A stretch of 45,924 bases of DNA, taken from positions 1 to 45,924 of the forward strand of contig CALXSH010000010.1 in NCBI GenBank assembly GCA_944391065.1, given 5' to 3'. Both the position numbers and the translations under genes were made by a program. Positions 16,382-24,428 of this stretch are shown piece after piece (the stretch's first letter is position 1; the number at the start of each line of letters is the position of its first letter). Below the pieces are notes generated by a model that had not been told where the DNA came from, searched no databases, and worked only from the letters and a program-made list of their open reading frames with translations. Source of the DNA: an uncultured Kiritimatiellota bacterium. Its GTDB lineage: Bacteria > Verrucomicrobiota > Kiritimatiellia > RFP12 > DVOR01.

Positions 16382-16876
16382 GTGACAGCGCTCAACGCAG
16401 AAGACCTTGTGACCGTAAGGGTGACGGAACGCTCCGCCTCCCCGGGAGTCTTTCGCAAGTTCGTCGTGCCGCGGCGTCTGGCGCTGGAAGATCTCCACCG
16501 CGTCATCCAGGTCGCGTTCGGGTGGAATCCGGAGACGCCCTTCGAATTCTTCATGGGCACGGGGACCAAGGAGCGGTCAATCTTCGACCTCTGGAATCCC
16601 GTGGACCCGAAGCGCTACGCGATGGTCTCGATGGAGGCCTTCGTGGGATTGGGGACGGGGATCTTCCGCCACGTCTACGACTTCATCCGCTGGCAGGAGC
16701 ACAGCATCCGCCTGCTGAAGCGTATCCCGAAGGCGCCATGCTGGACCTGCGTGGCGACGCGCGGGCCGGATCGTCTGGAACCGGGCTTTTTCCGCCCCGC
16801 CATTCCGGTTCCCTCCGAGGTGACGCGCCGCATTCTGGCCGAAGTGGTCCGCCGCGAACCGACGCTGCGGCCCTGA
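16382..16876 (+). CDS. Plasmid pRiA4b ORF-3 family protein
   Basis: A 164-aa soluble protein of unknown function. The segment FRKFVVPRRLALEDLHRVIQ followed by VAFGW is the defining core of the pRiA4b ORF-3 family (W/F-R-x-hydrophobic-V-P, then L-x-x-L-H-x-x-I-Q-x-x-F-G-W). The GTG at 16382 is used because AGGAAGG (16372-16378) lies just upstream and the promoter falls inside the longer frame. The protein is short for the family and its C-terminal half diverges. It stands alone between two promoters. Confidence 0.75.
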   Translation: MTALNAEDLVTVRVTERSASPGVFRKFVVPRRLALEDLHRVIQVAFGWNPETPFEFFMGTGTKERSIFDLWNPVDPKRYAMVSMEAFVGLGTGIFRHVYDFIRWQEHSIRLLKRIPKAPCWTCVATRGPDRLEPGFFRPAIPVPSEVTRRILAEVVRREPTLRP

Positions 16877-16951
16877 CTTTCCCTTTCCCCGCCCTCCGTT
16901 ATCGGCATCGCCCCGGGATGCGGCCGCGCAGGATTCTGTGCCGGGCCGGTG

Positions 16952-16960
16952 TGCTATAAT
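16952..16960 (+). promoter_or_regulatory. Extended -10 promoter of the Bax-inhibitor-1/hisD operon
   Basis: TGC-TATAAT, a full match to the extended -10 consensus, giving a leader of about 35 nt before the ATG at 17002. No TTGACA-like -35 is evident. Confidence 0.6.
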
Positions 16961-17001
16961 GGCCTTTCAAGACAAACCACAACGCAAGAGGAGTTTGCCC
17001 A

Positions 17002-17715
17002 ATGGACAAAACGATGTACGACCCCGAAGCCTGGGTAACCCGCAGCGGCAGCCGTGCCGTTTCAATCAATCGAATCTATAACTTTGTATACGGCTGGATG
17101 ACGGTCGGACTTGTCGTCTCCGGTCTTGTCGCCTGGTTTGCGGCCACCCGCATACCCCTGCAGACGCTCGGCCGTCTGATGATCCCGGCGACGATTGTCG
17201 AGATCGGTCTGGTGCTGCTGCTCTCGCTGGGCTTTCGAAAACTGGCCCCGATGGCTGTATTGCTCGCCTTTCTGGCCTTTTCGGCCATCAACGGCCTGAC
17301 GCTCTCGGTCTACTTCCTCGTCTACAGTATCGGCACGCTGCAGACAGTCTTCTTCATCACAGCGGGGACCTTCGCCGGCATGGCGCTCTTCGGCACGCTG
17401 ACCAAGATGAATCTCAGCGGCATCGGAGGTCTCTGCGGCATGGCGCTCTGGGGCATCGTGATCGCCTCGGTCGTCAACTTCTTCCTCGGCAGTTCCGGTC
17501 TGGATGCGGCCATCAGCTACATCGGCGTGCTGGTCTTCGTCGGGCTGACCGCCTGGGATGCCCAGAAAATCCGGATGCTGGCCGAGAGCGAGGGAATGCT
17601 GGACGCCCCGATGACGCGCAAGCTCGGCATTCTCTGCGCCCTGCAGCTCTACCTCGACTTCATCAACCTCTTCATCTTCCTGCTCCGCATCCTCGGCGAC
17701 AGGAACCGCGAGTAA
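17002..17715 (+). CDS. Bax inhibitor-1/YccA family membrane protein
   Basis: A 237-aa inner-membrane protein with seven predicted helices after an N-terminal soluble stretch of about 28 residues. The family signature is visible in TAWDAQKIR between helices 6 and 7 and in the C-terminal LYLDFINLFIFLLRILG. Bacterial members are calcium-leak channels or modulators of FtsH; the role here is not known. AAGAGGAG lies 8 nt before the ATG. It leads a three-gene unit with a secreted protein and hisD. Confidence 0.9.
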   Translation: MDKTMYDPEAWVTRSGSRAVSINRIYNFVYGWMTVGLVVSGLVAWFAATRIPLQTLGRLMIPATIVEIGLVLLLSLGFRKLAPMAVLLAFLAFSAINGLTLSVYFLVYSIGTLQTVFFITAGTFAGMALFGTLTKMNLSGIGGLCGMALWGIVIASVVNFFLGSSGLDAAISYIGVLVFVGLTAWDAQKIRMLAESEGMLDAPMTRKLGILCALQLYLDFINLFIFLLRILGDRNRE

Positions 17716-17741
17716 TCCCTCCGCGCGAAAGGACCCCCGCA

Positions 17742-18452
17742 ATGCTCAAGCATCTGACCGCTCTGGCGCTCATCTGCGCCGCCGTGCTCTGCCGTGCCCA
17801 GATCCAGGTGGGCGTGCAGCTCTTTGACATGTACGGCACCGAAGCCGTCATGCTGATGGACCGCGACCAGTTCAACGAACTCCGGGCCGAGATTACCGAA
17901 GAGACCCGCGTCTTCCGCAAAGCCTTTGCCAACGTCAAGAAGCAATGGGACACGCAGTACAAAGAGGCCGTTAAAGCCGGCAACAGGGATTTCCCCAAAT
18001 TCCCCAGCAAGAAATTCATCGAGCCCCGCAAAATCAAGAGCAAGACGCTGACCACCGAGAAGGCCGCCAACGAATGGCTTACCAAACAGGCTGCCCGCGT
18101 CGACGCCGCCATGGCAGCCAAGGCCAAACAAATCGAGGCCTACAACAAAGGCGCCGGCGGGGCCATCATCAGCGGTTACAGCGGGCGCGACGACAAGAAA
18201 GCCCGCCGTAAGGCCGAGAAAAAAGAGATGGAGCTCGCCACCATGGAGCACCTCGGCGAAATGGTCGAGGTCGAAATGGCCACGCTGCTCAAATACAACC
18301 GCCCCGTCCCCCGCAACTTCGTCTACGATCCCGTCGCCGGGGCCTCCAAGCAGGTCAGCGAGCTGATTGCCAAACAGAACGAGGCTCTCGAAGCCTACCG
18401 CAAACGCAAAGCCGAAGCCGAGGCCGCGCTCGGCGAAGCCGGCGAGGAGTGA
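17742..18452 (+). CDS. Secreted Lys/Glu-rich protein of unknown function
   Basis: I do not recognise this 236-aa product. Residues 1-19 form a signal peptide with likely cleavage after CRA. The mature protein is helical and rich in Lys, Glu and Ala, with probable coiled coil at about 125-175 and at the C-terminus. A Gly-rich interruption (GAGGAIISGYSGRDD) lies near 138-152. No Cys is present after the signal. AAAGGA is 8 nt before the ATG. It sits 26 bp after the Bax-inhibitor-1 gene and 30 bp before hisD. Confidence 0.65.
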   Translation: MLKHLTALALICAAVLCRAQIQVGVQLFDMYGTEAVMLMDRDQFNELRAEITEETRVFRKAFANVKKQWDTQYKEAVKAGNRDFPKFPSKKFIEPRKIKSKTLTTEKAANEWLTKQAARVDAAMAAKAKQIEAYNKGAGGAIISGYSGRDDKKARRKAEKKEMELATMEHLGEMVEVEMATLLKYNRPVPRNFVYDPVAGASKQVSELIAKQNEALEAYRKRKAEAEAALGEAGEE

Positions 18453-18482
18453 CCCTCCTCCGCAATCCGACACAGAAGCAGC

Positions 18483-19793
18483 ATGACAGACACACGCATT
18501 CCCATTCTTGACTGGTCCATTGACGCCCCGTCCCCGCAGGTCGAGGCCTTCCTGAAACGTCCCGCCTTCGACGAGGCCGCCGAAGCGGCCGCGGCCCGTT
18601 GTCTGGCCGACATCCGTGCCCGCGGGCTTGACGCCGTGCTCGAGGCCTGCCGGACCTTCGACAAGGCCGACCTCACCCCCGCAACCATCCGCCTCACCGA
18701 GGCCGAAATCGCCGCCGCAGAAGCGGCCTGCGACGAGACGGTGCGCCGCGCCATCCATCAGGCCGCCGAACGCATCGAGGCCTTTGCCAAGGCTGGTCTG
18801 CGCGCCGACTGGACGATGGAGACCCCGCACGGCGGGCGTCTGGGCGAACGCTTCCACGCCATGGACCGCGTGGGCGTCTACATCCCGGGCGGCACCGCGC
18901 CGCTGGCCTCCACCTCGCTCATGACCGTTGTCCTGGCCAAGGCCGCCGGCGTGAAGGAGATTGTGGCCTGCACGCCCAGCCGCGGCGGCCTGGAGGTCTC
19001 TGCGCCGCTGGTTTACGCTCTGCGTGTCGCCGGCGCGACCGAAATTTACCGCGTGGGCGGCATTCAGTCCATCGGCATGATGGCCTACGGCGCCGGCATC
19101 GAACCCGTCGAACTTATCGCGGGGCCGGGCAACGCCTTCGTCACGGCGGCCAAGCGCCAGGTCTACGGCATGGTCGCCATCGATCAGGTCGCCGGGCCCT
19201 CCGAAATCTGCGTCCTTGCCGATCAGGCCGGCAAGGCGAAGTGGATCGCCGCCGACCTGCTCTCGCAGGCCGAACACGGCAGCGGCCACGAGAAGAGTTT
19301 CCTCGTCACCGATTCCCGCGCCTTCGCCGAGGCCGTCAGCCGCGAACTCTACGCGCAGCTGGAGACGCGCGACCGCCGCGCCATCATCGAAAGGATGATG
19401 GGCAATGGCGGCATTCTCTTCGCCGTCGTCCCCAACCTGAAGCGCGACGGCGTGACGCTCTGCAACCGGTTCGCAGCCGAGCACTTGGAGCTCCAAGTGG
19501 CTGATGCCGAGGCGGTGCTGCCGCTCATCAACTGTGCCGGCGCGGTCTTCGTCGGTTACTGGACGCCCGAAAGCGCCGGTGACTTCGTGGCCGGTCCCAG
19601 CCACGTGCTGCCGACAGGCGGTGCGGCCCGGATGTTCAGCGGCCTCACGGCCGACACCTTCCGCCGCCGCAGCTCCTTCGTCGAATTTTCCAAGGCCGAC
19701 CTCGCCGAGACGCGCGAGTCCATCGAGACCTTCGGGCGCCTCGAGGGTCTGGACGCCCACGCGTACGCCGCGACCGTCCGCTTTGAGGCATGA
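18483..19793 (+). CDS. hisD: Histidinol dehydrogenase
   Basis: Zinc-dependent NAD enzyme for the last two steps of histidine biosynthesis. Length 436 aa is standard. Family motifs in order: DRVGVYIPGGTAPLASTSLM, AGPGNAFVTAAKRQVYG, DQVAGPSEICVLAD and SQAEHGSGHEKSFLVT; the last carries the conserved Glu/His pair near the active site and metal. The C-terminal region with GPSHVLPTGGAARMFSGLT is intact. The Shine-Dalgarno is weak. No other his gene is in the window, so the pathway is dispersed. A terminator follows at 19904-19930. Confidence 0.96.
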   Translation: MTDTRIPILDWSIDAPSPQVEAFLKRPAFDEAAEAAAARCLADIRARGLDAVLEACRTFDKADLTPATIRLTEAEIAAAEAACDETVRRAIHQAAERIEAFAKAGLRADWTMETPHGGRLGERFHAMDRVGVYIPGGTAPLASTSLMTVVLAKAAGVKEIVACTPSRGGLEVSAPLVYALRVAGATEIYRVGGIQSIGMMAYGAGIEPVELIAGPGNAFVTAAKRQVYGMVAIDQVAGPSEICVLADQAGKAKWIAADLLSQAEHGSGHEKSFLVTDSRAFAEAVSRELYAQLETRDRRAIIERMMGNGGILFAVVPNLKRDGVTLCNRFAAEHLELQVADAEAVLPLINCAGAVFVGYWTPESAGDFVAGPSHVLPTGGAARMFSGLTADTFRRRSSFVEFSKADLAETRESIETFGRLEGLDAHAYAATVRFEA

Positions 19794-19903
19794 GGAAGCC
19801 CACGGCCTGAAGCTCTGTGCTCCGTAGGCGTGCCGGCCACGTTAACCGCAGTCTCCTCGCTGGGACAACAGCCCCGCCCCTGAGGCCGGCGACCAAGACA
19901 TCA

Positions 19904-19930
19904 GGCCCTCGGCAACTGCCGGGGCCTTTT
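19904..19930 (+). terminator. Intrinsic terminator after hisD
   Basis: GGCCCTCGG and CCGGGGCC form a stem with one bulged T around a CAACTG loop, and TTTT follows at once. It lies 110 bp after the hisD stop and ends the Bax-inhibitor-1/hisD transcription unit. Confidence 0.65.
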
Positions 19931-20028
19931 CACTGCAGGCCGGGGAGCGGAGCCGCAAGACGCGCGGCGCAGCGCCCCGGTGCCCCTGGCCCAGGTTCGT
20001 CGGCAATCCGGCGCAGGCGCCGCAGCGG
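19931..20028. other. GC-rich spacer without gene
   Basis: Between the hisD terminator and the next promoter hairpin there is about 100 bp of GC-rich, partly self-complementary sequence. I see no credible reading frame, tRNA or known RNA motif in it. The 110 bp between hisD and its terminator are equally featureless. Confidence 0.4.
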
Positions 20029-20062
20029 GCAAAGCTCCGCGGATGCGGAGCTTTGCTATAAT
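20029..20062 (+). promoter_or_regulatory. Promoter with perfect 12-bp inverted repeat abutting the extended -10
   Basis: GCAAAGCTCCGC (20029-20040) and GCGGAGCTTTGC (20045-20056) are exact reverse complements around a GGAT loop. The right arm ends in TGC, the TGn part of the extended -10 TGC-TATAAT (20054-20062). The dyad fills the -35/-10 spacer region, so a bound repressor would block the promoter; a role as hairpin terminator is less likely because no T-run follows. Predicted initiation is near 20069, ahead of the oxidoreductase gene. Confidence 0.6.
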
Positions 20063-20094
20063 AGCGAGAACGATTTTTCAGGGAGTCAGAGACG

Positions 20095-21339
20095 ATGCAG
20101 TTACCGATCCGAATGGTTATTCTGGGCGCGGGGGACCGCGGCCGTACCTATGCTTCTTATGCGCTGGCCTATCCCGACCGCGTGAAGGTCGTCGGCGTGG
20201 CCGACATCAATCCGGCGGCGCGCGAGGCGGTGGCCAAGGCGCACAATCTGCCGCCGGAGGCGGTGTGGGGGGATTGGTCCGAGGCCATCGCGGCAAATCC
20301 GGAGTGCGACGCAATGACGGTAACGATGCCGGACGCGGTGCATCTGGAGCCGGCGCTGGCGGTGCTCGATCTCGGCCATCACCTGCTGCTGGAGAAGCCG
20401 ATGGCGCGCGCCTGGAAGGATTGCGCGAAGCTGGCGGAGAAGGTCCGCGAGAAGAAGGACCGCCTGGTCATCGTGGGGCACGTGCTGCGCTACACGGTTT
20501 ATTTCCGCAAGATCAAGGAACTGATCGACAGCAAGGTCATCGGGGACGTCGTGAGCATCCGTCATCTGGAGCCGGTGGGCTATATGCACGCGGCGCACAG
20601 TTTCTGCCGCGGCAACTGGGGCAACGCGGAGCGCGCGACGCCGATGATTCTCCAGAAGTGCTGCCATGACTTCGACCAGTTTGTCTGGTGGCTGGGGCGG
20701 AAGTGCACGGGCGTGTCGAGCTTCGGCAGTCTCACGCATTTCAACGCGGCGCACCGTCCGGCGGGAGCCGCGGAGCGCTGCCTCGAGTGCCCGGCGGCCA
20801 TTGAGCGGGCGTGCCCTTACTCCGCGCGCAAAATTTACCTGGAGCGGCAGGATTACCGTTATCCCTTTGTGGACAAGAGCGACGAGGGAATGGAGAAGCT
20901 GCTGCGCGAGACGGATTACGGCCGCTGCGTCTACGCGTGCGACAATGACGTGGTCGACCATCAGATCGTCAATCTCCGCTTTGAGGGCGGCATCACGGTC
21001 GCCCATCAGATGGAATCCTATACGTACTGCGGTGGGCGCGAGACACGGATCTTCGGCACCCGCGGCGAAATCATCGGCAACGGCCGCACGCTGACAATCC
21101 GCCGATTCGACAACCGGACGACGACGGTCTGGGACAGCGTCCTGGAGGCCGGGAGTCCGGTCAATTCCTCGCACGGCGGCGGCGACTTCGGTTTGATGGA
21201 CGAATTGGTCCGTCAGCTGACCGCGGGCGACCCGGCCGGTTATCTGCCGATTTTCGAAGCCTCTCTCGAAAGCCACCGGATCGCCTTCGCGGCCGAAGCG
21301 AGCCGCCGCGCCAACGGTGCCCTGATGCTGGCGGACTGA
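20095..21339 (+). CDS. Gfo/Idh/MocA family oxidoreductase with Cys-rich insert
   Basis: A 414-aa NAD(P)-dependent dehydrogenase, probably acting on a sugar, inositol or related polyol. The Rossmann loop reads VILGAGDRGRTYA at residues 8-20, and the family EKP motif is at 100-102. The C-terminal half is the alpha/beta sheet domain with a DFDQFVWWLG segment bearing the conserved catalytic-site Asp region. Residues about 225-245 hold an insert with CLECPAAIERACPY, a C-x2-C-x6-C pattern, and more Cys follow at about 280; these may bind metal. AGGGAG is 9 nt before the ATG. metG follows after 24 bp. Confidence 0.88.
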   Translation: MQLPIRMVILGAGDRGRTYASYALAYPDRVKVVGVADINPAAREAVAKAHNLPPEAVWGDWSEAIAANPECDAMTVTMPDAVHLEPALAVLDLGHHLLLEKPMARAWKDCAKLAEKVREKKDRLVIVGHVLRYTVYFRKIKELIDSKVIGDVVSIRHLEPVGYMHAAHSFCRGNWGNAERATPMILQKCCHDFDQFVWWLGRKCTGVSSFGSLTHFNAAHRPAGAAERCLECPAAIERACPYSARKIYLERQDYRYPFVDKSDEGMEKLLRETDYGRCVYACDNDVVDHQIVNLRFEGGITVAHQMESYTYCGGRETRIFGTRGEIIGNGRTLTIRRFDNRTTTVWDSVLEAGSPVNSSHGGGDFGLMDELVRQLTAGDPAGYLPIFEASLESHRIAFAAEASRRANGALMLAD

Positions 21340-21363
21340 GCCGGCCGACAAGGAGCGAACCTC

Positions 21364-23433
21364 ATGAACGATACACGCAAACTGATTGTCACCAGCGCCC
21401 TGCCTTACGCGAACGGCGCCCTTCACCTCGGCCACCTGGTCGAGTATCTTCAGACCGACTTCTGGGTCCGCTATCAGAAGATGACGGGCCGTAACTGCGT
21501 CTATGTCTGCGCGGACGACACGCACGGCACGCCGATTATGCTGCGCGCGCGCCGCGACGGCATCACGCCCGAGGAGCTCATCGCGAAGTCCTACGAAGCC
21601 CGCGTGCGGGAATTCGGTGCCTTCGAAGTGGAGTTCGACCGGTACGGGTCGACCAACTACGACGAGAACCGCGTGCTTTCGGAGGACATTTACGTCAAGC
21701 TCCGCGACAAGGGCTTCATCTCCAAGCGCAGCGTCGACCAGCTCTACTGCGAGCACGACAACCTCTTCCTGCCAGGGCGCTTCGTGAAGGGCACCTGCCC
21801 GAAATGCGGTGCGGCCGACCAGTACGGCGACGGCTGCGAGGTCTGCGGGGCGACGTACAACGCCAATGAGCTCGTCAATCCCTACTGCTCGGTCTGCGGC
21901 GCCAAGCCGGTGATGCGCGCGAGCGAACAGCTTTTCTTCGAACTCGAGCCCTTCCGTGACTGGCTGCGCGAGTGGATTCCGGCCCATACCGACGCCGCGA
22001 CGGCGGAGAAGCTGCTGGAGTGGTTTAACGAACCCCTGCGCGGCTGGAACATCTCGCGTGATGCACCCTACTTCGGCTTCAAAATCCCTGGCTATGACGA
22101 CAAGTATTTTTACGTCTGGCTGGATGCCCCGATCGGCTATATGGCCGTACTGACGCGCTGGTGCACCGAACACGGGGAGCATTTTGAGGACTGGTGGCAG
22201 AATCCCGAGAGCGAGATCTGCCACTTCATCGGCAAGGACATCACGCGGTTTCACTGCCTCTTCTGGCCGTCGCTGCTGCACAACGCGGGGTACCGCACAC
22301 CGGACAAAGTCTTCGTGCACGGCTTCCTGACGGTCAACGGCGAAAAGATGTCGAAGTCGAAGGGTACCTTCATCTCGGCCGATACCTATCTGAAGCATCT
22401 GCCGGCCCAGGCGCTCCGCTTCTACTACGCGTGCAAGCTCAACGGGTCCGTCGACGACATGGACCTCAACCTGACCGACTTCGTGAGCCGCGTGAATTCC
22501 GACCTCATCGGCAAGATCACGAACTTGGCCTCGCGCGGCGCGCAGATGATCAACCGCAGCTGCGGCGGCACGCTCGGGCGCATGGACGACGGGAGCCGCG
22601 CGCTGTTGGCGGCCTGCCGCGCCCGCATTCCCGAGGTCCTCGAGGCCTATGAACGGCGCGACTTCTGCCGCGCCATGGTCATCGTCCGCGAGATGGCCGA
22701 CGAGGCCAACCGCCTCTTCGACGCCAAGGAACCCTGGAAGCTGGTCAAGGTCGACACCGAGGCCACCCGCGCAGTGCTGACGGGCACCCTTAACCTCTTC
22801 CGCGTGATGGCCATCCTGCTGAAGCCGGTACTGCCGGTCTACGCGGGTAAGGTCGAGAAGCTCTTCGGCGAAGCGCCCTACACCTTCGCCGATGCCCAGA
22901 AGGATATCGAAGGGTGCCCCATCGGTGCCTACGAACATCTCGCCGCCCGCATCGACGCGAAGGCCGTCGAGGCGATGGTCAGCGATTCCCGCGAGGACCT
23001 CAGATCCACCGCCAAGGCGACCGTCGACAGCGCCAAGGCCAAGCAGGAGAAGAAGGGCGCGAAGAAATCCGCTATGCCTGCGGTCTTCCCCGAACCGGCC
23101 TCGGAGACGATTGACATCGAGACGCTCTCGAAGGTCGACCTGCGCGTCGCCCAGGTGGTTTCCGCCGAGGCCGTGGAGGGCTCCGACAAGCTCCTGCGCC
23201 TGATGCTCGACGTCGGCGAGGACAAGCCCCGCCAGGTCTTTGCCGGCATCCGCAAGGCCTACGCGCCGGAGGAGCTCATCGGTCAGCAGATCGTGATGGT
23301 GGCCAACCTGGCTCCGCGCAAGATGCGTTTCGGCGTCTCGGAAGGCATGATTCTGGCCTCCACGGGGGCCGACGGCACCTTCCGCGTGATGCAGCCGATG
23401 ACGCCGACCACGCCGGGCGCCCGTCTGCACTGA
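21364..23433 (+). CDS. metG: Methionine--tRNA ligase
   Basis: Charges tRNA-Met. The 689-aa length fits the long, dimeric form. HLGH is at residues 21-24 in PYANGALHLGH and KMSKS at 328-332. The zinc-knuckle insert has two CxxC pairs each (CPKCG, CEVCG, CSVCG region, about 140-180). The C-terminal 110 residues are an EMAP/Arc1p-like tRNA-binding domain (IETLSKVDLRVAQVV) joined by a Lys/Ala-rich linker. AAGGAG lies 8 nt before the ATG. It follows the MocA gene by 24 bp and is probably co-transcribed with it and panC. Confidence 0.97.
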   Translation: MNDTRKLIVTSALPYANGALHLGHLVEYLQTDFWVRYQKMTGRNCVYVCADDTHGTPIMLRARRDGITPEELIAKSYEARVREFGAFEVEFDRYGSTNYDENRVLSEDIYVKLRDKGFISKRSVDQLYCEHDNLFLPGRFVKGTCPKCGAADQYGDGCEVCGATYNANELVNPYCSVCGAKPVMRASEQLFFELEPFRDWLREWIPAHTDAATAEKLLEWFNEPLRGWNISRDAPYFGFKIPGYDDKYFYVWLDAPIGYMAVLTRWCTEHGEHFEDWWQNPESEICHFIGKDITRFHCLFWPSLLHNAGYRTPDKVFVHGFLTVNGEKMSKSKGTFISADTYLKHLPAQALRFYYACKLNGSVDDMDLNLTDFVSRVNSDLIGKITNLASRGAQMINRSCGGTLGRMDDGSRALLAACRARIPEVLEAYERRDFCRAMVIVREMADEANRLFDAKEPWKLVKVDTEATRAVLTGTLNLFRVMAILLKPVLPVYAGKVEKLFGEAPYTFADAQKDIEGCPIGAYEHLAARIDAKAVEAMVSDSREDLRSTAKATVDSAKAKQEKKGAKKSAMPAVFPEPASETIDIETLSKVDLRVAQVVSAEAVEGSDKLLRLMLDVGEDKPRQVFAGIRKAYAPEELIGQQIVMVANLAPRKMRFGVSEGMILASTGADGTFRVMQPMTPTTPGARLH

Positions 23434-23452
23434 GGCGCTCCCCCACCCCTTG

Positions 23453-23483
23453 CCCCGGCGCGTGACGGCCGTCCGTGCCGGGG
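23453..23483. other. Hairpin in the metG-panC spacer
   Basis: CCCCGGCGCG (23453-23462) and CGTGCCGGGG (23474-23483) can pair over 10 bp with one G-U. No U-run follows. It lies 30 nt before the panC start and could be a processing or attenuation element, or chance in GC-rich DNA. Confidence 0.3.
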
Positions 23484-23512
23484 GCCGATTAAACACCCAC
23501 AAGCTGATTCCA

Positions 23513-24352
23513 ATGAAGACATTTACCGATCCCGCCGCGCTGCATGCCTGGTGCGCGGAACAGAAGCGCGCCGGCCGCCGTATCGGTCTGGTGCCGACCA
23601 TGGGCTTCCTCCATGAGGGGCATCTCTCGCTCATCCGCGAGGCCCGCCGCCATGCCGACGACGTCGTCGTCAGCATCTTCGTCAATCCCACGCAGTTCGC
23701 ACCCAACGAAGACTACGCCGCCTATCCCCGCGACGAAGCCCATGATCTGGCTCTCTGCGAGGCCGAAGGCGCAGCCGCGGTCTTCCTGCCCAAGCCGGCC
23801 GACCTCTACGCGCCCGACGCCTCAACCTGGGTCGAGGAGACGGTCCTGGAGAAGGGGTACTGCGGCGCGCAGCGCCCGATTCACTTCCGCGGCGTCTGCA
23901 CCGTGGTCGCCAAGCTCTTCAACATCGTCGGCCCCGACGTCGCGGTCTTCGGCCAGAAGGACTTCCAGCAGGCCGCCGTCATCCGCCGGATGGTGCGCGA
24001 CCTCAACTTCCCCATCGAGATCATCCGTGCACCGATCGTCCGTGACGAAGACGGGCTGGCAAAGTCCTCGCGCAACACCTACCTCACGCCGGAATCCCGC
24101 GCACAGGCCCTGAGCCTCAGCCGTTCGCTCCGTGCCGCGAAGGCGGCCGTCGAGGCAGGCGAACGCGATGCGGCGAAGCTTGAAGCGCTCATCCGCGCCG
24201 AGACCGAGGCCAATGGCTGGATACCCGACTACGTGACCGTGGCCGACGCCGATTCGCTCGAGCCGCGGACGACGGTGACGCCGGGCCACAACGTCATTCT
24301 CATCGCCTGCCGTCAGGGCAGGCTGCGTCTGATCGACAACGTCCTGCTCTGA
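23513..24352 (+). CDS. panC: Pantothenate synthetase
   Basis: ATP-dependent condensation of pantoate and beta-alanine in vitamin B5/CoA synthesis. The 279-aa length is normal. Signature segments: VPTMGFLHEGHLSLIREA (PTMG and HxGH), VSIFVNPTQF, and VFGQKDFQQ, with KSSRN near the active site. The ATG at 23513 gives the canonical N-terminus MKTFTD; the in-frame start at 23450 would add 21 residues unlike the family and is rejected. There is no good Shine-Dalgarno sequence. No panB or panD is nearby. A strong terminator follows 19 bp after the stop. Confidence 0.96.
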   Translation: MKTFTDPAALHAWCAEQKRAGRRIGLVPTMGFLHEGHLSLIREARRHADDVVVSIFVNPTQFAPNEDYAAYPRDEAHDLALCEAEGAAAVFLPKPADLYAPDASTWVEETVLEKGYCGAQRPIHFRGVCTVVAKLFNIVGPDVAVFGQKDFQQAAVIRRMVRDLNFPIEIIRAPIVRDEDGLAKSSRNTYLTPESRAQALSLSRSLRAAKAAVEAGERDAAKLEALIRAETEANGWIPDYVTVADADSLEPRTTVTPGHNVILIACRQGRLRLIDNVLL

Positions 24353-24371
24353 GCGGATCCGCCGAGAGCAC

Positions 24372-24410
24372 AAAAAAGCGGAGGACCGACGGCTCGGTCC
24401 TCCGCTTTTT
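24372..24410. terminator. Bidirectional intrinsic terminator between panC and the VWA gene
   Basis: A perfect 12-bp stem, GCGGAGGACCGA (24378-24389) and TCGGTCCTCCGC (24394-24405), has a CGGC loop, six A before it and five T after it. It therefore reads as an intrinsic terminator on both strands and serves convergent panC and the secA-VWA unit. Confidence 0.9.
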
Positions 24411-24428
24411 CATGCCCGCGCGCCGCGC

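Noticed and set aside
17649..19760. 703-codon minus-strand open frame opposite hisD
   Set aside because: Shadow of hisD and the secreted-protein gene, with Gly/Asp-rich composition and no motif.
20101..23706. 1201-codon minus-strand open frame opposite the MocA gene and metG
   Set aside because: Same codon-bias artefact; both plus-strand genes have clear family motifs and ribosome-binding sites.
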